Source: an uncultured Clostridia bacterium (GTDB lineage: Bacteria; Bacillota; Clostridia; Oscillospirales; Oscillospiraceae). Taken from it: a stretch of 8,010 bases of DNA. Shown one piece after another: positions 1-5,403 of this stretch; position 1 is the stretch's first letter, and the number at the start of each line of letters is the position of its first letter. The notes beneath the pieces are model-generated. The model searched no databases. It had not been told where the DNA came from and saw only the letters and a list, made by a program, of their open reading frames with translations. The position numbers and the translations under genes were made by a program. The DNA lies in contig CAMVJF010000067.1 of NCBI GenBank assembly GCA_947167725.1, positions 1-8,010 of the forward strand, given 5' to 3'.

Positions 1-2
1 AG

Positions 3-308
3 ATCCAGTCCAAGGTTGAGACCGCCGGCATCGAGATCCTCGAGGCCCGCATCACCTACCTCGCCTACGCGCCCGAGATCGCGGCCGTCATGCTGCAGCG
101 CCAGCAGGCCCGCGCCATCATCGACGCGCGCAAGATGATCGTCGACGGCGCGGTGGGCATGGTCGAGATGGCGCTCGAGCGCCTGAGCGAGAAGAACACC
201 GTCCAGCTCGACGAGGAGCGCAAGGCGGCGATGGTCTCGAACCTTCTTGTCGTGCTCTGCGGCAACAAGGACGCCCAGCCCGTTGTGAACTCCGGCAGCC
301 TGTACTGA
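3..308 (+). CDS. SPFH/band-7 domain protein, C-terminal part (5' end outside window)
   Basis: This is the last 101 codons of a gene that begins before the window; the reading frame is open from base 3 to the TGA at 306-308. The visible part has the alanine-, glutamate- and arginine-rich helical stretch that follows an SPFH (stomatin/prohibitin/flotillin) domain: residues 10-35 include EARITYLAYAPEIA and are followed by a Gln/Arg-rich helix (LQRQQARAI). The tail ends in PVVNSGSLY. SPFH proteins form membrane-associated oligomeric scaffolds; this subtype in Firmicutes commonly sits beside a small ribbon-helix-helix gene, as here, where the next start is one base after the stop. The N-terminal membrane anchor and most of the SPFH domain cannot be checked. 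The family call is good; a cellular role is not established. Confidence 0.8.
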   Translation: MQSKVETAGIEILEARITYLAYAPEIAAVMLQRQQARAIIDARKMIVDGAVGMVEMALERLSEKNTVQLDEERKAAMVSNLLVVLCGNKDAQPVVNSGSLY

Positions 309-309
309 T

Positions 310-510
310 ATGGCCGACAACGCCAAGAAGCAGGTCCCGCTGCGCCTCTCGCCCAGGCTCTACGACGCGATCGCGTCCTGGGCGGAGGACGACTTCCGCT
401 CGATCAACGGACAGATCGAGTACCTGCTGAACGAATGCGTCCGCCAGCGCAAGAAGAACGGCAAATACGTCTCGGACGAGCTCGACGTCCCGCCCGAGCT
501 GGATATCTGA
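310..510 (+). CDS. Small Arc-type ribbon-helix-helix protein
   Basis: A 66-residue protein whose ATG lies one base after the SPFH stop. No clear Shine-Dalgarno sequence precedes it, so translation is probably coupled to the upstream gene. Residues 7-14 (KQVPLRLS) fit the DNA-contacting beta strand of Arc/MetJ-type proteins. They are followed by a helix from about 15 to 26 (PRLYDAIASWAE), a turn, and a second helix from about 30 to 47 (RSINGQIEYLLNECVRQRKK). The C-terminal tail is acidic (DELDVPPELDI). Family members are dimeric DNA-binding proteins; the pairing with an SPFH gene suggests it regulates or works with that protein, but this is inference. No toxin gene is adjacent, so it is not a convincing antitoxin. 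Confidence 0.82.
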   Translation: MADNAKKQVPLRLSPRLYDAIASWAEDDFRSINGQIEYLLNECVRQRKKNGKYVSDELDVPPELDI

Positions 511-522
511 CAGGAGGTCCCT

Positions 523-1326
523 ATGGACGGCATTTCAAGCGTTTCTTCGCTCACCATGGCGGGGATCGGCATGAGCATCGTCCTCTCGCTCGCCGCGGTG
601 ATCCTGAGCTTTCTCTACGGCCGCAAAAAGCTCGGCGGGCCGCTGAGCAGCTACTTCGTCGGCTTCGGCGTGTTCATCCTCTTCGCGCTCGTGCTCGAGT
701 CGACGGTGCACAATCTGATCGTCGCCACGCCCGTCGGGCAGAAGATCTGGGGAAACACATGGCTATACGCGCTCTACGGCGGCGCGGCGGCGGCGCTGTT
801 TGAGGAGACCGGCCGCATCTTCGCGGCAAAGACCTTCCTGCGCAAACGGAACGACCCCGTCAACGCCTATATGTACGGCGCTGGCCACGGCGGCGTGGAG
901 GCGCTCTTCGTCGGCGTGACCACGGGTGTCAGCAATCTTTCGCTCGCCGCCATGATCAACAGCGGCAAAGCCGCCGATCTGCTCGCGCCGCTCTCCGGCG
1001 CGCAGTACGACTCGGCGCTCGAGCAACTCCGCGCCCTCGGCGGGGAGAGCGCGCCCTTCTTCCTCGCGGGCTATGAGCGCGTGCTCGCCCTCGCGGTCCA
1101 TATCTGCCTCTCGCTGCTCCTCTTCCGCGCTCTGCGCGAGCGCAGGGCGGGGCTCGTCGTGCTCTGCTACGGGCTTCACTTCGCGCTTGACGCACTGATC
1201 GTCGTAATCAGCCGGAAGCTCGGCATTATCGCGGCGGAGGCCTTCCTCACGGTCTTCGTGCTGTTCGTCGTGCTGCTGACGGCGAAGCTCGCGCCCCTCC
1301 CCAAGACAGAGGAGGAAGCGGCATGA
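523..1326 (+). CDS. YhfC-family intramembrane metalloprotease
   Basis: A 267-residue, strongly hydrophobic protein starting at an ATG five bases after a perfect AGGAGG (512-517). It shows the family signature in order: EETGR at 94-98, a GHGG.E motif at 121-126 (His122, Glu126), ER at 185-186 with His193, and GLHFALD at 217-223 (His219, Asp223). These Glu/His/Arg clusters lie in predicted membrane segments and resemble the membrane-embedded EExxR plus H motifs of CAAX-protease-like (glutamic-type) intramembrane proteases, to which YhfC is related. About seven hydrophobic segments are visible, near residues 12-32, 43-60, 78-92, 119-145, 178-203, 208-230 and 234-256. Substrate unknown. It overlaps the next gene by four bases (ATGA), so the two are translationally coupled. 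Confidence 0.85.
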   Translation: MDGISSVSSLTMAGIGMSIVLSLAAVILSFLYGRKKLGGPLSSYFVGFGVFILFALVLESTVHNLIVATPVGQKIWGNTWLYALYGGAAAALFEETGRIFAAKTFLRKRNDPVNAYMYGAGHGGVEALFVGVTTGVSNLSLAAMINSGKAADLLAPLSGAQYDSALEQLRALGGESAPFFLAGYERVLALAVHICLSLLLFRALRERRAGLVVLCYGLHFALDALIVVISRKLGIIAAEAFLTVFVLFVVLLTAKLAPLPKTEEEAA

Positions 1327-1787
1327 ACACAAAGCCGCGCATCGTCGACTATGTCCTTCTCGGCCTGGCCGTGCTGTGCTTTCTCTTCACGCTGATCTTC
1401 GTGATCGTGAAGTATCCCTCGCTGCCCGACCTGCTGCCGAGCCACTACAACTTCCGCGGCGAGATCGACGGCTGGAGCGCCAAGAGCGGCGTCGCTTTCT
1501 TCCCGCCGATCATCGGCTTCATCATGCTCGCCATCCTCGGCCCGATCCAGTTTTTCCCGCAGGTCTGGAACAACACGCAGGGCGTTCCGGCCTATAAGCT
1601 GCCGCGCGTCATTCGCTCGACGCGGACGGGCCTGTGCGCGATGCTCTTTCTCTCGGAGCTCTTCTTTCTGCTGGTCCTGGTCTATACCGTCCGTCTCTCG
1701 CCGCTGCCCGGCTTCGTCACGGCGCTGTATATGGGCGCTCTCATGGCGGACATCGTCTATATCTTTGTGCAGACCTTTCGGAAATAA
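1323..1787 (+). CDS. DUF1648-domain membrane protein
   Basis: A 154-residue membrane protein with four predicted helices (about 9-30, 57-78, 103-124 and 128-150). Between helices 1 and 2 lies the typical DUF1648 loop, with YPSLPDLLPSHYNFRGEIDG at 31-50 followed by WS.KSG; the P..lP.H.n..G..D pattern is what identifies the domain. The same domain occurs at the N terminus of SdpI-type immunity proteins, but this protein is too short to contain the whole SdpI architecture and no toxin partner is nearby. The start is an ATG seven bases after AGGAGG (1310-1315) and overlaps the upstream stop. It is the last gene of the SPFH-RHH-YhfC unit, with a terminator 15 bases downstream. Function unknown. 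Confidence 0.82.
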   Translation: MNTKPRIVDYVLLGLAVLCFLFTLIFVIVKYPSLPDLLPSHYNFRGEIDGWSAKSGVAFFPPIIGFIMLAILGPIQFFPQVWNNTQGVPAYKLPRVIRSTRTGLCAMLFLSELFFLLVLVYTVRLSPLPGFVTALYMGALMADIVYIFVQTFRK

Positions 1788-1802
1788 GCCTCATGGACGC
1801 AG

Positions 1803-1838
1803 CGCGCGGACCGCTCAAAGCGGTCCGCGCGTTTTTTT
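1803..1838 (+). terminator. Rho-independent terminator of the SPFH-RHH-YhfC-DUF1648 unit
   Basis: A perfect 13-bp inverted repeat (1803-1815 paired with 1819-1831, CGCGCGGACCGCT arm) with a three-base loop is followed by seven T residues (1832-1838). It begins 15 bases after the DUF1648 stop codon. Confidence 0.95.
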
Positions 1839-1858
1839 CGAGAATATGTAAAGTGTGC

Positions 1859-1887
1859 TTGACATATCGTGAAATGTGTGCTATGCT
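1859..1887 (+). promoter_or_regulatory. Sigma-A-type promoter of the XRE-regulator operon
   Basis: A perfect TTGACA (1859-1864) and a TATGCT -10 (1882-1887) are separated by exactly 17 bases. Transcription should begin near 1894, inside the TGTAAAG inverted repeat. The promoter sits in an AT-richer pocket just after the terminator of the upstream unit. Confidence 0.85.
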
Positions 1888-1892
1888 GTGCA

Positions 1893-1910
1893 TGTAAAGC
1901 AAACTTTACA
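1893..1910 (+). promoter_or_regulatory. Probable repressor operator, TGTAAAG-CAAA-CTTTACA
   Basis: Two perfect 7-base arms (1893-1899 and 1904-1910) flank a 4-base centre, directly over the expected transcription start and just before the ribosome binding site. A further copy of the arm lies at 1847-1853, immediately upstream of the -35 box. This placement is typical of autoregulation by a small XRE-family repressor, and the first gene downstream encodes one. Binding is inferred. Confidence 0.65.
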
Positions 1911-1923
1911 AGGAGGCGTGTAT

Positions 1924-2133
1924 ATGAAGAATCGGATCGAGGAGATCCGAAAGAGCAAGGGCATCCGGCAGGAGGACTTCGCGCGGGCGATGGGCGTCTC
2001 GCGCCAGACGATCAGCTCGCTCGAGACGGGACGCTACAACCCCTCGGTCTTTCTGGCCTACAGGATCGCCCGCTATTTCGGCATGACGATCGAAGAGGTC
2101 TTTCTCTTCGAGGAAAGTGAGGACGCGAAATGA
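1924..2133 (+). CDS. XRE-family (Cro/CI-type) helix-turn-helix regulator
   Basis: A 69-residue protein that is essentially one HTH_3 domain. Residues 1-10 (MKNRIEEIRK) form helix 1, RQEDFARAMGVSRQTISSLE (15-34) is the helix-turn-helix, and the pattern SSLETGRYNPS (31-41) followed by IARYFGMTIEEVF (48-60) is standard for the family. A longer in-frame reading from 1876 exists, but that ATG lies within the promoter; the chosen ATG at 1924 follows a perfect AGGAGG (1911-1916) by seven bases. It overlaps the next gene as ATGA, so the two are co-expressed. It probably represses its own promoter through the TGTAAAG operator. Small XRE regulators of this type are often paired with a membrane protein, as here. 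Confidence 0.92.
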   Translation: MKNRIEEIRKSKGIRQEDFARAMGVSRQTISSLETGRYNPSVFLAYRIARYFGMTIEEVFLFEESEDAK

Positions 2134-2531
2134 ACAACAACCGAAGACTCATATTCTCCGCAGTGGAGATCGTCTTGGGCGCGGCGCTTGTGCTGGGCGT
2201 CAGGCTCACGGGCGGCGACAGCCTCTGGCTCGGCATGGGCGGCGCTCTCATCGCCGTTGCGGCGCTCCAGTTGGTTTTTGGGCTGCGCTACCGAGCGGAC
2301 GCAGACTATCGCGAGAAGGTCGACGTGGAGGCGAGGGACGAGCGCAGCGCTTTCCTGCGCGCACGGGCATGGGCCTGGGCGGGATACGGCTCTGTGTTCG
2401 TCGGCGGGATCGCGACGATCGTCTTTATGATCCTCGGCCGCGAGGAGCTCTTCACCCTGTGCGGCAGCGGCGTGTGCCTGATCATGGTGCTCTACTGGAT
2501 CTCGTTCCTGGTCCTGAAAAAGAAATACTGA
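2130..2531 (+). CDS. Four-helix membrane protein paired with XRE regulator (DUF2178-like)
   Basis: A 133-residue protein with four predicted membrane helices: about 7-26, 32-52, 82-102 and 108-129. The cytoplasmic loop between helices 2 and 3 contains YREKVDVEARDERSAFLRARA (60-80), where the DER followed by an R/K-rich helix resembles the DERe..i...A loop of DUF2178-type membrane proteins; that family name is a resemblance, not a firm assignment. The start overlaps the HTH gene stop by four bases and is preceded by a GAGG at about 2119-2122. A terminator lies 13 bases after the stop. Together with the regulator it forms a self-contained two-gene unit; its function is unknown, possibly sensing membrane state or signalling to the regulator. 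Confidence 0.75.
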   Translation: MNNNRRLIFSAVEIVLGAALVLGVRLTGGDSLWLGMGGALIAVAALQLVFGLRYRADADYREKVDVEARDERSAFLRARAWAWAGYGSVFVGGIATIVFMILGREELFTLCGSGVCLIMVLYWISFLVLKKKY

Positions 2532-2544
2532 CCCCCGAAAACGG

Positions 2545-2577
2545 AAGAGAGGCCGCACCGGCGGCCTCTCTTTTTTT
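2545..2577 (+). terminator. Rho-independent terminator after the XRE/membrane-protein operon
   Basis: A 12-bp perfect hairpin (2545-2556 paired with 2561-2572, core GAGAGGCCGC) with an ACCG loop runs into a 7-T tract (2571-2577). It also sits three bases beyond the stop of the convergent GH31 gene. Read on the minus strand it has only a weak T run (a TTTT a few bases past the stem), so it may partly stop that unit as well. Confidence 0.92.
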
Positions 2578-2580
2578 GTA

Positions 2581-4578
2581 TTATTCGGCGTATTCGACCG
2601 CGATCCGGCACAGCAGCGCCTCGTGCGCGCAGCCGCGGCGGAAGAACACCGGCGGAAAGCCCATCGGGGCCGCCACCGTCGCCTCTCCTTTTCCGTACGC
2701 CGCGCCGCTCCAGAGATGCACCCACTCGCCTTCGGGCAGGTACAGCGTCCGCGCAGACGCGCCGCTCTCCACGACCGGGGCGACGAGCAGCTCCTCGCCG
2801 AGGAGATAGCTGTAGTTGCCGCGCTCCCAGGCGCGATCGTCCTCCGGGCAGTCGAGGAACAGCGGCCGCATGACCGGGACGCCCGTCTCGGCGCAGAGGC
2901 GCACGCACTCGCGCATATAGGGCAGCAGCGCCGTATGCAGCCTCGTCAGCCGGGCGGCCGCGGCGATGATCCCGTCGTCGGAATAGAGCTGGACGTTGTC
3001 GTCCGGGCGGTTGCCCTCGTGGGTGCGCATGACGGGCGTGAAGCAGGCGAACTCGAGCCAGCGCAGCAGCAGCTCGCGGCTGCGCTTCATGCCGAAGAGC
3101 GTCGTGTAGCCGCCCGCGTCGCAGGTGTGCAGGCCGCAGCCGCTCATGCCGAGCGTCAGCGCCGCCGTTACGACCGAAGGCAGTCCGTCGTCCTCGCTCC
3201 AGTCGACGTTCTGGTCGCCCGCCCACATGAGCGTGGAATAGCGCTGGCTGCCCGCCGCGCCGGCGCGCATGAAGAACACGCAGTCGCCCAGCAGCCCCGC
3301 CTCCTCGACCGCCTCCCGGCAGCATCTGGCCCAGAGCATCGGCCAGGCGTTGTGCAGCGCAAGACCGCTCCCGCCGCAGCAGACCGCGTCCGCGGGCAGG
3401 TACTCGCCGAAGTCGGCCATCCAGCCGCGAAAGCCGAGGCCGATGAGGTTCGTCTTGATGACGCTCTTGTACCAGGCGAAGGCCTCCGCCATCGTGAGGT
3501 CCACGACGCCGCAGTCGTATTCGCCGAAGTCGAAGAGATAGTCCTCTCCGGCGCGGTTCCTGACAAAATAGCCCTTGTCGCGCGCCTCGGCAAAGAGGAC
3601 GCCGCCCTCGACGAGGTAGGGGTTGATATAGCCCATCCAGCGCGTGTCGGGATCGGAGGCGATCACGGCGTCGAGGCCGGGATACATCTCACGATTCCAG
3701 CGCCAGTCCCACTGCAGGCGCTTGCCGAAGGAAGTGAGGCGCTTGCCCTCCCAGTCCTGGATCCAGACCGCGGAGACGTCCATGCCGCCCCGTCGGCACT
3801 TGTCCAGCAGCCCCGTCACGCGCTCGGTGCCGCCCTGCGCGCCGAGCCAGACGCCGCGCATCGCCCAGTCGGGCAGCGCGATCTGGCGCCCCAGCATCGC
3901 CGTGAGCTTTCCCAGCAGCGCGCGACAGCTCTCCGCCGCGCCGAGCACGAGCGAGAGCTCCGTCGACCAGAGCGCGATCTCGTGGAAGCGTGCGTCGCGG
4001 AAGTCGAGCTCGCTGTACTCGTAGTTTTCCAGATGCGCGAAGTAGAGGCGCGAGGAGACGAAGGTCGGCTGCGGGAAAAAGGTCGTGTGGTAGTCTCCGC
4101 CGCCCCCGTCGCTGCAGTCTGCGAGGCGCGTGATCTCGGTGAGCTTGTTGCGGCCCACGCCCTGCTCGCGCGTCCAGATCGGGAAGAGCTTCCCGCGCAG
4201 GTCGAGACAGGAGAACTGCTCGCCGCCGCCGGTGACGTGTTCGCCCGCCTCGGCGGCGATGCGCAGGAATAGACGGTTGAAGCCCGCCGTCTCCGCATGT
4301 CCGCGCAGACGGACAAGGCCTTCGTCCTCGGTGATCTCGATCAGATAGTCGCCGCCCGCCGGGCAGGAGAAGCGCAGCAGGTTCCCCTCGCAGGAGACGA
4401 AGCGCAGCGCATAGCGCTCGGACACGCGGTCGGCGATATCGAAGTTGCCGCGGTACATGTTGATGCTCTCCTCCCCTTTTCCGAGGAAGAGAGCCGGGGC
4501 GTCCGGCGTATGGGAGAAAAGGCTTTTCCCGTCGAGGAAAAGCCGGAAGGAGACGGAACCGTGTTCGATCTTGAGCAT
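2581..4578 (-). CDS. yihQ: Sulfoquinovosidase, glycoside hydrolase family 31 (YihQ type)
   Basis: A 665-residue GH31 enzyme, about the length of E. coli YihQ. It should hydrolyse alpha-sulfoquinovosides (for example sulfoquinovosyl glycerol from plant sulfolipid) to sulfoquinovose. The catalytic domain runs from about 235 to 590. The nucleophile is Asp389 in WMADFGEYLP and the acid/base is Asp455 in MWAGDQNVDWS. The sulfonate-binding residues recalled for YihQ (Gln288, Arg301, Trp304, Tyr508) have equivalents here: Gln274 in WIQDW, Arg287 and Trp290 in SFGKRLQW, and Tyr491 in GGYTT; the offset to YihQ numbering drifts smoothly from 14 to 17. Other GH31 alpha-glucosidases lack this set. No signal peptide is visible, so it acts in the cytoplasm on imported glycosides. 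The ATG follows a GAGGT ribosome site. It lies 29 bases after the DUF624 gene and is co-transcribed with it. Confidence 0.93.
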   Translation of the reverse strand: MLKIEHGSVSFRLFLDGKSLFSHTPDAPALFLGKGEESINMYRGNFDIADRVSERYALRFVSCEGNLLRFSCPAGGDYLIEITEDEGLVRLRGHAETAGFNRLFLRIAAEAGEHVTGGGEQFSCLDLRGKLFPIWTREQGVGRNKLTEITRLADCSDGGGGDYHTTFFPQPTFVSSRLYFAHLENYEYSELDFRDARFHEIALWSTELSLVLGAAESCRALLGKLTAMLGRQIALPDWAMRGVWLGAQGGTERVTGLLDKCRRGGMDVSAVWIQDWEGKRLTSFGKRLQWDWRWNREMYPGLDAVIASDPDTRWMGYINPYLVEGGVLFAEARDKGYFVRNRAGEDYLFDFGEYDCGVVDLTMAEAFAWYKSVIKTNLIGLGFRGWMADFGEYLPADAVCCGGSGLALHNAWPMLWARCCREAVEEAGLLGDCVFFMRAGAAGSQRYSTLMWAGDQNVDWSEDDGLPSVVTAALTLGMSGCGLHTCDAGGYTTLFGMKRSRELLLRWLEFACFTPVMRTHEGNRPDDNVQLYSDDGIIAAAARLTRLHTALLPYMRECVRLCAETGVPVMRPLFLDCPEDDRAWERGNYSYLLGEELLVAPVVESGASARTLYLPEGEWVHLWSGAAYGKGEATVAAPMGFPPVFFRRGCAHEALLCRIAVEYAE

Positions 4579-4607
4579 GACTGACCTCTATTCTCTAAAA
4601 CATATCC

Positions 4608-5237
4608 TCACTCGTTGTACCACGCGTCGCCGTCTTCCGCTACGGCGTCGGCGGTGAGGGGCTTGAAAACAGGCTCGATGTGCAGGCTCAGCAGCAGGCA
4701 GACGAAGCCCGGCAGGATCGGAGCGATCTGCGGCACGAGCCGCACGGCGAGTCCGAAGGCGCCGAGCTCAAGCGTCATCAGCAGCGTCGCTCCGATATGC
4801 CGCAGCGCAAGATAGCCGCAGTATTTCAGCGTGCCGCCCACCGTGTTGGAAAAGCGCGAGACAAAGGCGAAGAGCCAGGGGAAGAGCGCGAGCGGAAAGA
4901 CCATCAGCACCTTCCCGACCGTGCCGAGAAGCGAAGCGCCGTTCCCGCTCATCGCGCCGAAGGCCCAGATGCCCGCCGCGAAGAGCGCCTCGACGGCAAG
5001 GAGGATCAGCCAGAGCAGCGTGCTCTGGCGAAAGTCCCGGCGAAAGGCGGTGAAAAAGCTCTTCGTCAGATCGCCGCGCTCGTGACGGATGCACTTGACC
5101 ACGGAGTAATACAGCGCCGCCGAGGCTGCGCCGAGCGTCAGGACCGGCAGCGAGCAGAGCAGCCACAAAAGCCCCGCGAAGATGACGTCGAGCACCGCCG
5201 CCAGCACGGCGCCGATCCGTGATCCCGATCGTTTCAT
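4608..5237 (-). CDS. DUF624/YesL-family membrane protein
   Basis: A 209-residue membrane protein of the DUF624 family, whose members usually accompany carbohydrate ABC transporters and polysaccharide-use genes (for example B. subtilis yesL). The signature is CSLPVLTLGAASAALYY (28-44), then SFFTAFRRDFRQS (60-72), FSNTVGGTLKY (129-139) and a C-terminal FKPL. Predicted membrane helices lie near 9-30, 34-50, 73-94, 108-128, 147-166 and 171-189. A longer reading from 5267 is possible, but the ATG at 5237 is preferred because a GGGGAGGGG ribosome site lies seven bases upstream. It is the first gene of the unit with the sulfoquinovosidase and has its own promoter at 5325-5297. A role in glycoside uptake is inferred from context; its biochemical function is not known. 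Confidence 0.85.
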   Translation of the reverse strand: MKRSGSRIGAVLAAVLDVIFAGLLWLLCSLPVLTLGAASAALYYSVVKCIRHERGDLTKSFFTAFRRDFRQSTLLWLILLAVEALFAAGIWAFGAMSGNGASLLGTVGKVLMVFPLALFPWLFAFVSRFSNTVGGTLKYCGYLALRHIGATLLMTLELGAFGLAVRLVPQIAPILPGFVCLLLSLHIEPVFKPLTADAVAEDGDAWYNE

Positions 5238-5244
5238 GTTCTGT

Positions 5245-5253
5245 CCCCTCCCC
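5245..5253 (-). promoter_or_regulatory. Ribosome binding site fixing the DUF624 start
   Basis: On the minus strand GGGGAGGGG ends seven bases before the ATG at 5237. No comparable site precedes the upstream ATG at 5267, so the shorter reading is chosen. Confidence 0.7.
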
Positions 5254-5271
5254 GCGGCAGTTCGCATTCTC

Positions 5272-5294
5272 GGCGCGTACGGGCCGCACCGGCC
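5272..5294. promoter_or_regulatory. Two overlapping palindromes downstream of the DUF624 promoter
   Basis: GGCCG-CAC-CGGCC (5282-5294) is a perfect 5-base-arm inverted repeat and GGCGCGTACGGGCC (5272-5285) is a 14-base palindrome with one mismatched pair, centred on CGTACG. Both lie just after the -10 box (5302-5297), over or immediately after the expected start of transcription, where a sugar-responsive repressor could bind. The surrounding DNA is GC-rich, so chance palindromes are possible. Confidence 0.35.
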
Positions 5295-5296
5295 AT

Positions 5297-5325
5297 AGTG
5301 TAATGCACGCCGCAGGCAAAGTCAA
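5297..5325 (-). promoter_or_regulatory. Promoter of the DUF624-sulfoquinovosidase unit
   Basis: On the minus strand TTGACT (5325-5320) and TACACT (5302-5297) are separated by 17 bases. It lies after the terminator of the isomerase gene, about 60 bases ahead of the DUF624 start. Confidence 0.75.
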
Positions 5326-5340
5326 CGCAGAATTGATCGG

Positions 5341-5380
5341 CAAAGAAAGAAAGCGGGGAGAACGCGATGCGTCTCCCCGC
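5341..5380 (-). terminator. Terminator after the isomerase gene
   Basis: Read on the minus strand, a 9-bp stem (GCGGGGAGA at 5353-5361 paired with 5372-5380) is extended by a CGC/GCG inner stem with one bulged base, then followed by the T-rich run TTTCTTTCTTTG (5352-5341). It begins 23 bases after the isomerase stop. The T tract is interrupted, so some readthrough into the DUF624 gene is possible. Confidence 0.75.
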
Positions 5381-5403
5381 CCTGCTTCCTCCGTAATCAA
5401 AGC

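Noticed and set aside
310..510. Ribbon-helix-helix protein as an antitoxin
   Set aside because: No adjacent small toxin gene (RelE, HicA, MazF or similar); the neighbours are an SPFH protein and a YhfC protease.
1876..1923. Longer start for the XRE regulator
   Set aside because: The ATG at 1876 lies between the -35 and -10 boxes, so it would not be in the transcript; the extra 16 residues do not resemble the family and AGGAGG supports 1924.
2623..4272. 549-codon open frame on the + strand opposite the GH31 gene
   Set aside because: It is rich in Arg, Ala, Glu and His with no domain-like pattern, as expected for the antisense of a GC-rich coding region; the minus-strand frame has full GH31 motifs.
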